DNA of 64,000 nt from Ruania albidiflava DSM 18029 (GTDB lineage: Bacteria; Actinomycetota; Actinomycetes; Actinomycetales; Beutenbergiaceae), in contig NZ_ATWL01000005.1 of NCBI RefSeq assembly GCF_000421225.1, positions 1 to 64,000 on the forward strand, written 5' to 3'. Shown one piece after another: positions 24,781 to 31,635 of the stretch. Under the pieces are notes generated by a model that worked only from the letters and a program-made list of their open reading frames with translations, was not told the DNA's origin and searched no databases. The translations under genes and the position numbers were made by a program. Position 1 is the first letter of the stretch. Every line of letters starts with the position of its first letter.

Positions 24781-25806
24781 ATGATGCGGTTACGTCCTGG
24801 CTACGAGGTGTACTGGCGCGGCCCCGGGTCGACCCAGATCGGCGTCGACCCGCGGTGTGCCGTGGTGCTGGACGACTTGAGCGACGCGGAGCAGCAGCTG
24901 TTGGCCGAGCTGCCGCAGATGATGGATGTCGACTGGTTGCAGGCGCGCGGGAACGAGCTGGGCATGCGCCCGGCGCAGGTGCGGAGGTTGCAGCGTCGAC
25001 TGGCTCGGGCCGGCGTGCTGGTCGACCTGCCGGTCGCCGCGGCCACGGGCCCGGACGACCAGTACTGGCGGCTGGCGCACGTCGCCGGGGCGAAGCGTCC
25101 TCGGGATCGCAGCCGGGCGGTGGTGGAGATCTGCCGTGCGGACCCGATCGGCCTGCGCACCGGGCTGCTGCTGGCGCAGGCGGGTGTGGGCGCGATCGTG
25201 GTCAACGACCCGGGGCCGGTGCTGGCCACGGACGTGGTGGCTGGGCCGTACCGCGGGGACGACGTCGGTGAACCCCGGCAGCGGGCAGCGCTCGGGCTGC
25301 TCCGCGCGGTGGCACCGCACCTGCGCACCAGCGTGCCGACTGGCACGTCGCCGGACGTACTGCTGCTGGTCGACCACCACGTGGTGGACCCGGTGCCGGT
25401 ACGGCGGCTGCGGCGCGAGCGTCGCCCGCACCTGAGCGTGCTGGCGACGGAGGTGGCGGTGCGGGTCGGCCCGATGGTCACCCCGGGTGGTGCCTGCACC
25501 ACCTGCCTGGAGCACTACCGCAGGGAGAAGGATGACCGCTGGCCTGCGGTGGCAGCGCAGGCTGCGCTCCGCCCACCGGCGGCGGTGGAGACCAGCCTGG
25601 TGTGGTGGGGTGCGGTCGCCGCGTCGCAGCAGCTGCTGGCGCAGGTGGACGGACGTGCGGTAGCGACCCGCTCCGCGACGCTGGAGCTCACCGGGTGGCA
25701 GGAGGTGCCGACCCGCACCAGCTGGTCACCGCACCCGGACTGCGAGTGCAGCTCGGCGCACCGGCGCCGGGCACGGCCACCCTCACGCAGCTCCGCGGCT
25801 GCGTGA
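24781..25806 (+). CDS. ThiF/TOMM-cyclodehydratase-like protein
   Basis: A 341-residue protein with the layout of the E1-like/leader-binding component of azole (TOMM) peptide cyclodehydratases: an N-terminal winged-helix-like region (FRPGYEVYWRG-type to residue 85), a degenerate Rossmann core (AVVEICRADPIGLRTGLLLAQAGVGAIVVND), and a zinc site from CTTCLEHY and CEC near the C-terminus. No precursor peptide, YcaO or oxidase gene is nearby, and a homologue sits at the same place in M. tuberculosis (Rv3196), so a housekeeping role is more likely than RiPP synthesis. ATG 24781 follows ggaggg. The last 24 bases overlap whiB7 tail to tail. Confidence 0.75.
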   Translation: MMRLRPGYEVYWRGPGSTQIGVDPRCAVVLDDLSDAEQQLLAELPQMMDVDWLQARGNELGMRPAQVRRLQRRLARAGVLVDLPVAAATGPDDQYWRLAHVAGAKRPRDRSRAVVEICRADPIGLRTGLLLAQAGVGAIVVNDPGPVLATDVVAGPYRGDDVGEPRQRAALGLLRAVAPHLRTSVPTGTSPDVLLLVDHHVVDPVPVRRLRRERRPHLSVLATEVAVRVGPMVTPGGACTTCLEHYRREKDDRWPAVAAQAALRPPAAVETSLVWWGAVAASQQLLAQVDGRAVATRSATLELTGWQEVPTRTSWSPHPDCECSSAHRRRARPPSRSSAAA

Positions 25807-26148
25807 GGGGGCCGGTGCGTACGGGTCGTCCTTGCGGGGCCGGCCGCGACCGCGCTTGCGGGCGACCACTGCGCCGTCGACGAACACCTCACCGCCCCAG
25901 ACGCCCCATGGTTCGCGACGCTCGACGGCGCCGGCGAGGCACTCGGCCTTCAGCGGGCAGGAGGCGCAGAGCGCCTTGGCCGCCTCGACCTCGTCGGTGC
26001 GTTCGGCGAACCAGAGGTCCTGGGTGCTGGTGTCCTGACATGGCAGCTGGGTCTCGAGGGTGTCAGCCGGCTCCGGCAGTGCCGGGAAGGTCCAGCTGGT
26101 GGCCGAGCCTCCGCGGGACAGCTGATCGAGTACGGAGGTGTACTGCAC
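25783..26148 (-). CDS. whiB7: WhiB7-type Fe-S transcriptional regulator
   Basis: A 121-residue WhiB protein binding a 4Fe-4S cluster through Cys37, Cys61, Cys64 and Cys70 (CxxCxxxxxC). GVWGGE (about 82-87) is the sigma-contact turn, and the C-terminal AT-hook RGRGRPRK (about 99-106) is the mark of WhiB7. WhiB7 turns on intrinsic resistance genes when ribosome-targeting antibiotics are present. GTG 26148 follows aggag by 6 bases. It is preceded by a leader with a uORF and attenuator, and lies downstream of uvrD2 as in mycobacteria. Confidence 0.93.
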   Translation of the reverse strand: MQYTSVLDQLSRGGSATSWTFPALPEPADTLETQLPCQDTSTQDLWFAERTDEVEAAKALCASCPLKAECLAGAVERREPWGVWGGEVFVDGAVVARKRGRGRPRKDDPYAPAPSRSRGAA

Positions 26149-26220
26149 GACGTGCTCCTGGTGCGAGTTCTGGATGGTCTGCCAGGTGAGCCCGTGCCGC
26201 CGGGGATGCTTCCCGGGATG

Positions 26221-26253
26221 AAGAAGGCCACGGACCCGTGGGGTTCCGTGGCC
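26221..26253 (-). terminator. whiB7 attenuator (rho-independent terminator in the leader)
   Basis: A perfect 9-bp stem (26245-26253 with 26226-26234) with a 10-base loop, followed on the minus strand by TTCTT. It lies 23 bases beyond the uORF stop and 72 bases before the whiB7 start, the position of the known whiB7 antibiotic-responsive attenuator. Confidence 0.8.
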
Positions 26254-26276
26254 GCTGTGCAGCAGAGGTGATCTGC

Positions 26277-26450
26277 TCAGAGCAGTCCAGGTTCGGAACC
26301 CGGTGCGAGAGTGCCGGTGGGCACACCGGTGCCGCTGGTAGCGGTGGCGCGCCCCAGACCGGCGGTGCGAACGATGCGCGGGTAGGTGAACACCCGGGCA
26401 GCACGCTCACGCATGCCGGTCCTCGACAGGCTGATCGTGTTCATCTCCAC
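26277..26450 (-). CDS. whiB7 leader peptide (uORF)
   Basis: A 57-codon upstream reading frame beginning MEMNTISLSRTGMRERAARV. GTG 26450 is chosen because AGGAGG (26464-26459) ends 8 bases upstream; ATG 26474 or ATG 26444 are alternatives. In known whiB7 leaders, slow translation of the uORF under antibiotic stress prevents terminator formation. The stop codon itself sits in the loop of a small hairpin (26273-26285). Peptide composition (many Arg, Thr, Gly) may matter for drug-specific stalling. A function of the peptide itself is not implied. Confidence 0.7.
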   Translation of the reverse strand: MEMNTISLSRTGMRERAARVFTYPRIVRTAGLGRATATSGTGVPTGTLAPGSEPGLL

Positions 26451-26526
26451 AGTGCTCACCTCCTCATCACTCATCGAACCGCTGGCGCTGGCTAGGCACG
26501 GCTCGTACCGAACAGGAACGTCACCT

Positions 26527-26580
26527 ACCTTATGGGTGCACGCCGCGGATACCCAAGTCTTTTTCCGGATTATTTTTCGG
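26527..26580 (-). promoter_or_regulatory. whiB7 promoter with AT-rich WhiB7 box
   Basis: Minus strand: -35 TTGGGT (26556-26551), 18-bp spacer, -10 TAAGGT (26532-26527). Directly upstream of the -35 is an A-rich stretch (26580-26557, including GGAAAAAGAC), as WhiB7's AT-hook requires at its autoregulated promoters. This is the most AT-rich spot in the neighbourhood. Confidence 0.7.
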
Positions 26581-26673
26581 TTTCTTCCTCTGACGTCCCT
26601 TTTCGGCGTGATGTTGCGGAAAAGTCGTACTGTCGACGGCGGTGCGCTGGTCGGTCCGGACGCTCCCCTCGGT

Positions 26674-26709
26674 GCACCGGCCTCAGCGGTGGGGCCGCTG
26701 CACCGGTGC
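26674..26709 (-). terminator. terminator hairpin of uvrD2
   Basis: GCACCGG (26674-26680) pairs with CCGGTGC (26703-26709), and CAGCGG (26684-26689) with CCGCTG (26695-26700), around a 5-base loop. It starts 5 bases after the uvrD2 stop. It separates uvrD2 from the whiB7 promoter. Confidence 0.6.
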
Positions 26710-26714
26710 CCCGG

Positions 26715-28757
26715 TCAGTTCGCCGCGAGGTCCGGTTCTTCGCCCCGCACGACGGCGAGGATCTGCGGTCCGTAGGCCTCGAGCTTCGTCGGGCCGATGC
26801 CGCGCAGCAGGGCCAGCTGGCGCAGCTGGGTGGGCTGGGCGGCGGCGATCGCCACCAGGGTGGAGTCGTGCAGCACGGTGAAGGCCGGCTTGTCGATCTG
26901 CTGGGCGGTGGCGGCCCGCCAGGCACGCAACCGTTCGAACACCTCTGGGTCGGCATCGTTGTCGGTGAGTGCGGCGGCCAGGGCGTCAGCGCGGCCGGCC
27001 CGGGACCGACGGCGCTGCGGGGTGGGCGTGTGCTCCACCGGCCACAGGCCGTCGAGGAACCGGGAGTGGCGGCGGGTACCGCGACCACCGACGTTGCGGG
27101 CACGGGCGTAGGACAGGTGCAGGTGCTCCCGGGCACGGGTGATACCCACGTACAGCAGGCGTCGTTCCTCGGCGATCGCCTCGTCGGTCTCTGCCATCGA
27201 GATCGGCAGCAGCCCGTCGCTCACCCCGACCAGGAACACCGCGTCCCACTCCAGGCCCTTGGCGGCATGCAGGGAGGCGAGGGTGACGCCGTCGACCGTG
27301 GGCGCGTGCTGGGCGGAGGCACGCTCGAGGAGCTCGGCGACCAGGTCGGGCAGCTGCGCCCCGCGGCTGGCGTGCAGGTCGTCGGCGAGCTGGACGAGCG
27401 CGTTCAGCGACTCCCAGCGTTCCCGGACCGCGCCACGTGCCGCAGGTGGTTCGGGCGCCCAGCCGGCGCCGGTGAGCACGTCCCGGACTGCATCCGGCAG
27501 TGGTACGTCGGCCTGGCTGCGCGCGGCACCACGGAGCAGCACCACCGCGTCCTTGACCTCCTTGCGGGAGAAGAACCGCTCCCCGCCGCGCACCAGGTAG
27601 CCGATACCTGCGGCGCTGAGCGCCTGCTCGAACCCTTCGGACTGGGCGTTGGTGCGGTAGAGCACGGCGATCTCGCTGGCCGGCACACCGCTGTCGATCA
27701 GTCGCCGCGCCTGGGCCGCTACTCCGGTGGCCTCGGCCTGGTCGTCGTCGTAGGCGGTGTAGGCGGCTGCTGGTCCGGAGGGACGTTGCGCCTGCAGCTC
27801 GACGGTCGAGGCAGACCGGTGCCGACCGGCGCGAGCGAGCACCGCGTTGGCCAGGGACACCACCTGCGGGGTGGACCGGTAGTCGCGCACCAGGTGGATC
27901 ACCGGTGCCTCCGGGTAGCTGCGGGAAAAGGTGGTCAGGTAGCGGGAGGTGGCGCCGGTGAAGGAGTAGATGGTCTGGGCGGCGTCCCCGACCACGCACA
28001 GCTCCTTGCGGTCCCCCAGCCACAGGGACAGCAGACGGTGCTGCAGCGGGGAGACGTCCTGGAACTCGTCCACCACGAAGTGCCGGTACTGGCGGCGTAC
28101 CGTGTCTGCCACGTCGTCACGTTCGGCGAGGATGCCCACCATCAGCAGCAGCACGTCCTCGAAGTCGATCACGTGCCGGTCGGTCTTGACGTCCTCGTAG
28201 ACCGACAGCAACCGGGCGATGGTGGTGGCGTCGAACCCGGCGACCCCCTCCCGGCCGGAGCGGGCGCTGGCGCGGGCGTAGTCGTCCGGGGTGATGAGGG
28301 AGACCTTGGCCCACTCCACCTCGGCAGCCAGGTCCCGGATGGCCAACCGGTCCACGGACATGCCGAGCCGGCCGGCGGCCTCCCCGATCAGCGGTGCCTT
28401 GTGCTCCATGATCCGGGGCACGTTGCCGCCGATGGTGGTCGGCCAGAAGTAGGACAGCTGGCGCAGTGCCGCGGCGTGGAAGGTGCGTGCCTGCACCCCG
28501 CCCACGCCCAGGTCGCGCAGCCGCGAGCGCATCTCCCCGGCGGCGCGGGCGGTGAAGGTGACCGCGAGCACGGTGGTCGGGTTGTACACCCCGGCGGCCA
28601 CACCGTGGGCGATCCGGTAGGTGATCGCGCGGGTCTTGCCGGTACCGGCGCCGGCGAGCACGCACACCGGTCCGGTGAGCTGCTCAGCGACAGCGCGCTG
28701 GTCCTCGTCCAGGGCAGCCAGGAGGGCGTCGGCATCGGGCGGTGCTGGAGTGGTCAT
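26715..28757 (-). CDS. uvrD2: ATP-dependent DNA helicase UvrD2
   Basis: A 680-residue superfamily 1A (UvrD/PcrA) 3'-5' helicase. Seen: motif I LAGAGTGKTRAI (about residue 35), motif II VVDEFQDVSP, motif III GDAAQTIYSFTGA, motif IV YRST, motif V LHAAKGLEWDAVFLVG and motif VI YVGITRARE. The C-terminal ~80 residues form an HRDC domain (FTVLHDSTLVAIAAAQPTQLRQLALLRGIGPTKLEAYG), the feature that separates UvrD2 from UvrD1. The family's zinc-finger-like Cys linker is not evident here. ATG 28757; longer upstream frames run into mrx1. Confidence 0.94.
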   Translation of the reverse strand: MTTPAPPDADALLAALDEDQRAVAEQLTGPVCVLAGAGTGKTRAITYRIAHGVAAGVYNPTTVLAVTFTARAAGEMRSRLRDLGVGGVQARTFHAAALRQLSYFWPTTIGGNVPRIMEHKAPLIGEAAGRLGMSVDRLAIRDLAAEVEWAKVSLITPDDYARASARSGREGVAGFDATTIARLLSVYEDVKTDRHVIDFEDVLLLMVGILAERDDVADTVRRQYRHFVVDEFQDVSPLQHRLLSLWLGDRKELCVVGDAAQTIYSFTGATSRYLTTFSRSYPEAPVIHLVRDYRSTPQVVSLANAVLARAGRHRSASTVELQAQRPSGPAAAYTAYDDDQAEATGVAAQARRLIDSGVPASEIAVLYRTNAQSEGFEQALSAAGIGYLVRGGERFFSRKEVKDAVVLLRGAARSQADVPLPDAVRDVLTGAGWAPEPPAARGAVRERWESLNALVQLADDLHASRGAQLPDLVAELLERASAQHAPTVDGVTLASLHAAKGLEWDAVFLVGVSDGLLPISMAETDEAIAEERRLLYVGITRAREHLHLSYARARNVGGRGTRRHSRFLDGLWPVEHTPTPQRRRSRAGRADALAAALTDNDADPEVFERLRAWRAATAQQIDKPAFTVLHDSTLVAIAAAQPTQLRQLALLRGIGPTKLEAYGPQILAVVRGEEPDLAAN

Positions 28758-28846
28758 CGTCTGACGATTCTCGCAGGGACCGCTGACAGTGCGGTGCCCG
28801 GCTGTGCACGACGCACCCCGGGGCCTCGGCCAGCGCGGAATACCCC

Positions 28847-28890
28847 ACCAGCGGACACCGTTTCTGACCAGCGGACACCGTTTCCGCTGG
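28847..28890. repeat. 18-bp tandem direct repeat with internal palindrome between uvrD2 and mrx1
   Basis: ACCAGCGGACACCGTTTC occurs at 28847-28864 and 28867-28884, perfect copies with a 20-bp period. The second copy also forms a perfect inverted repeat, CCAGCGGA (28868-28875) with TCCGCTGG (28883-28890). It lies in the 186-bp gap between divergent uvrD2 and mycoredoxin genes. It could be an operator or the scar of an insertion sequence end. Confidence 0.75.
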
Positions 28891-28943
28891 AGAGAGATGA
28901 GTGGGGCGGCCACGCTGGTCGCGCCCCAGGACGGAGGGCACCT

Positions 28944-29207
28944 GTGAGCAGCGCCGAGGCACCTGAGGCTGGCAGCGTCGTCATGTACAGCACCACCTGG
29001 TGCGGGTACTGCCGCCGGTTGAAGACCCAGCTGACCAGAGCCGGGATCCCGTTCACCGAGGTGAACATCGAGGAGGTTCCGGGGGCCGCGATGTTCGTGG
29101 CGCAGGTCAACGACGGCAACCAGACGGTGCCCACGCTGCTGTTCCCCGACGGGTCCGCGGCGACCAATCCCTCGCTCGCCCAGGTACAGGAGCGCCTCGC
29201 CGGCTGA
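28944..29207 (+). CDS. mrx1: mycoredoxin (glutaredoxin-like)
   Basis: An 87-residue glutaredoxin-fold protein that reduces mycothiol-protein mixed disulfides. Seen: MYSTTWCGYCRRLKTQL with the CGYC active site at about residues 20-23, the cis-Pro segment NQTVPTLLFPDG, and a C-terminal helix. GTG 28944 follows ggaggg by 6 bases. The neighbours uvrD2 and nudC are the same in mycobacteria. It works together with mycothione reductase encoded at 15.8-17.2 kb. Confidence 0.92.
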   Translation: MSSAEAPEAGSVVMYSTTWCGYCRRLKTQLTRAGIPFTEVNIEEVPGAAMFVAQVNDGNQTVPTLLFPDGSAATNPSLAQVQERLAG

Positions 29208-29287
29208 GCAGCCGCAACGCTGGTGTGGCGGTCCACTGGGGTGATAGCACCAGTACGCTTCCACACCAGGTCGGCAGTGGGAGCGGT

Positions 29288-30268
29288 TCAGCGTGGCAGC
29301 GGCAGCGGCCGGGCGAACCAGTCCTCGATCAGCGCCCGGGCCACGGACGTGGGCCGCGGTGGGCGGATGCTGCCGTCAGCCCACGCCGCAGCGATCTGCT
29401 CCCGGTCCACGAACCGCGCATCGACCACCTCGTCGCCGTCCGGCACCGGGTGCCGGTCCGCGGTACGGCCGGTGAAGGCGCACATCAGCGAGGCCGGGAA
29501 GGGCCAGGGCTGGCTCGCGCCGTAGCGCACCTCACCGACCCGCACCCGGGTCTCCTCGAGGACCTCGCGGCGTACCGCCGCCTCCAGGGACTCCCCCGGT
29601 TCGACGAACCCGGCCGGGACCGAGTACTGGTTGCTCGGCCAGCGTGCCGAACGGGCGATCAGCAGCCGGTCCTGCGGGTCGGTGATCGCCATGATCACCG
29701 CCGGGTCGGTACGCGGGAAGTGCTGGGACCGGTCCACCGGGCACCGGCGCACCCAGCCGGCGGCCTCCACCTCGGTGATCGCACCGCACCGGGGACAGTG
29801 CGTGTGCCCGTGGTGCCAGTTCGCCAGTGCGAGCGCCCCGGTGGCCAGCCCGGCGTCCACCTCACCGAGCAGGGCGCCGATGTCCCGCAGGTTGACCGCT
29901 CGCAGCCCGTCGGTGCTCAGGTCGGCGGGTCCGTCTCCGGCGGGCCAGCGCTGCCCGGAGTCCTCACCGGCACCGACCTCGGGCTGCAGGACTGCCAGGT
30001 AGGGCTGCCCGTCAGCAGTGCCCAGGTAGGCCCAGATGGGGGCACCGGAGGCGGTGCCTGCGGCAGCTGCGGCCTCGGCCTCGGCGGCAGCTGTGGTGAC
30101 CAGCGCGGGGTGCCCCTCGGAGAAGTCGGCGAGCACCCGTCCACCACGCACGCTCAGCACCCGGGTGGCCGGGTCGGCGGCCAGCTCCTGGAGCAGGCCC
30201 GGTTCGGTCCGCCGCGCAGTGTCCCGGTCCAGGCCCAGGCGGGAGAGGGGCAGATCGTCCGAGTTCAC
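29288..30268 (-). CDS. nudC: NAD(+) diphosphatase / deNADding Nudix hydrolase
   Basis: A 326-residue NudC that cleaves NADH or NAD caps to NMNH and AMP. Seen: a zinc-ribbon start CPRCGAITEVEAAGWVRRC, the HFPRTDPAVIM block, and a complete Nudix box GFVEPGESLEAAVRREVLEETRVRVG, followed by SQPWPFPASLM. Only three of the four expected ribbon cysteines are found; the fourth position is Asp. GTG 30268 follows TACGGT by 6 bases, consistent with a leaderless mRNA. It is divergent from the phosphotransferase gene. Confidence 0.93.
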   Translation of the reverse strand: MNSDDLPLSRLGLDRDTARRTEPGLLQELAADPATRVLSVRGGRVLADFSEGHPALVTTAAAEAEAAAAAGTASGAPIWAYLGTADGQPYLAVLQPEVGAGEDSGQRWPAGDGPADLSTDGLRAVNLRDIGALLGEVDAGLATGALALANWHHGHTHCPRCGAITEVEAAGWVRRCPVDRSQHFPRTDPAVIMAITDPQDRLLIARSARWPSNQYSVPAGFVEPGESLEAAVRREVLEETRVRVGEVRYGASQPWPFPASLMCAFTGRTADRHPVPDGDEVVDARFVDREQIAAAWADGSIRPPRPTSVARALIEDWFARPLPLPR

Positions 30269-30274
30269 TGCTCC

Positions 30275-30280
30275 ACCGTA
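30275..30280 (-). promoter_or_regulatory. -10 element (TACGGT) of leaderless nudC
   Basis: Minus strand TACGGT ends 6 bases before GTG 30268. A ggag in the gap is too close (2 bases) to act as a normal ribosome site. Confidence 0.5.
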
Positions 30281-30328
30281 GATCAGACGCGCCGCAACCT
30301 GCGCCGCACCCCTGCCACCACCCTGGCC

Positions 30329-30334
30329 TACCGT
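30329..30334 (+). promoter_or_regulatory. -10 element (TACCGT) of leaderless phosphotransferase gene
   Basis: TACCGT ends 6 bases before GTG 30341. It faces the nudC -10 about 50 bases away. Confidence 0.55.
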
Positions 30335-30340
30335 GGGGTC

Positions 30341-31576
30341 GTGCCCGAGAACACCCGTTCCCCTCTCGCCCTGGCCGCGCTGGCCACGGTCGCGATCCGC
30401 GGTCTGGACGTGATCGCCACCCGACCCCCGCGCCAGCCCGGGACCGACTTCGACGTGGTCGGGGTGATGGACGCCGAGCGGCGCCGATGGATCGTCCGAG
30501 CGCCACGCACCGCGGCAGCCGGTGCCGCACTGGAGGGTGAGGTCGCCCTGCTGGAGGTGCTCGGCAGGGAGGTGGACGGCGGAGCTCTCCGGTTCCAGGT
30601 CCCTCGCCCGGGCGGCTTCGCCCCGCTGCCGGAGGGCGGGCGGGCGATGGTCTACCGGGAGCTGCCCGGCACACCGGTGCAGGTGGGCAGCCTGCAGCCC
30701 GGCCCGGGCCTGGCGGCGCGGCTGGGCCGGGCACTGGCCTCGGTGCACGAGCTGGACCCGGGTCTGGTGGCCGACGCCGGGCTGCCGACGTATGACGCGG
30801 AGTCCTACCGGCAGCGGCGGCTGACCGAGGTGGACGAGGCGGCCCGCACCGGGCACGTGCCGGCGGGACTGCTGCGCCGCTGGGAGCACGCGCTGGAGAA
30901 CGTGGCACTGTGGCGCTTCGGCGCCACCCCGGTGCACGGCGACCTGGCAGCTGAGCACGTCTTGGTCGAGGACGGGGACGTGGCCGCGATCCTGGACTGG
31001 TCCGAGGCGCGGGTGGCAGACCCCGCCGACGACCTGTCCTGGCTGTTCGCCGAGGCCGGGGACGAGGCGCTGGAGTCGATCCTGGAGGCCTACGCCCTGG
31101 CCCGCACAGAGAGCACGGACGACCACCTCGGCGACCGGGCGCTGCTGGCCGGAGAGCTGGCGCTGGCGCGGTGGCTGATGCACGGGGTACGTGCCCGGGA
31201 CGGGCAGATCATCGACGATGCGATCGCCATGCTGGGCCAGCTCGAGGTAGACCTGGCCGGGGCCACCCCGATCGGGCACGTGGAACCGGTGGTGGAACCA
31301 GTGGGTGCTGCCGAGGACTACGCAGAGGTCTACGTCGAGGACGACCCCGATGGTGCGGACGACCCGACCACGGACGGTGTCCGGGACCAGCGGGCCAGCA
31401 CCGGCGGTGCAACCCAGTCCATCCCGGGCGACGACTCCGACACTGCCGAGCTGCGTGCCGCCGAGCTGCGTGCCGACGAGCTGCGCGTCCCGGACTACCA
31501 GCGTCGTGCCGTGCCCCGCGGGCACGACGACACCCCGACGGTGCAGCTGCCACCCCAGTCCCCCGAGGAGAACTGA
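30341..31576 (+). CDS. aminoglycoside/macrolide phosphotransferase-family protein
   Basis: A 411-residue protein of the APH kinase-like fold. Seen: a nucleotide-binding N-lobe (WIVRAPRTAAAGAALEGEVALLEVL), the Brenner motif VHGDLAAEHVLVEDG with catalytic Asp at about residue 201, and ILDWSEARVADPADDLSWLF with the metal-binding Asp. The last ~110 residues are an acidic tail with a short repeat (ELRAAELRADELR). It resembles macrolide 2'-phosphotransferases in pattern, but the substrate cannot be told from sequence and it need not confer resistance. The gene is behind a leaderless promoter divergent from nudC. Confidence 0.82.
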   Translation: MPENTRSPLALAALATVAIRGLDVIATRPPRQPGTDFDVVGVMDAERRRWIVRAPRTAAAGAALEGEVALLEVLGREVDGGALRFQVPRPGGFAPLPEGGRAMVYRELPGTPVQVGSLQPGPGLAARLGRALASVHELDPGLVADAGLPTYDAESYRQRRLTEVDEAARTGHVPAGLLRRWEHALENVALWRFGATPVHGDLAAEHVLVEDGDVAAILDWSEARVADPADDLSWLFAEAGDEALESILEAYALARTESTDDHLGDRALLAGELALARWLMHGVRARDGQIIDDAIAMLGQLEVDLAGATPIGHVEPVVEPVGAAEDYAEVYVEDDPDGADDPTTDGVRDQRASTGGATQSIPGDDSDTAELRAAELRADELRVPDYQRRAVPRGHDDTPTVQLPPQSPEEN

Positions 31577-31635
31577 CCCGCTGGCGGCATCCTTGCCCGG
31601 ACGGGGCTACGCCGTCGACCCCGGGGAGGTCACGC

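Larger units (their letters stand above)
26149..26526 (-). promoter_or_regulatory. whiB7 5' leader region
   Basis: A long transcribed leader of about 370 bases between the promoter and the whiB7 start. It holds the uORF, a stop-codon hairpin and the attenuator, with no other gene. Architecture matches established whiB7 regulation by transcription attenuation. Confidence 0.75.

Noticed and set aside
24781-25806. Azole-peptide (TOMM) biosynthetic cluster
   Set aside because: No YcaO, dehydrogenase, precursor or exporter is adjacent, and the gene is syntenic with a housekeeping block.
30341-31576. Dedicated antibiotic-resistance gene
   Set aside because: The APH fold alone does not show drug specificity; no mobile context, and the base composition matches its neighbours.
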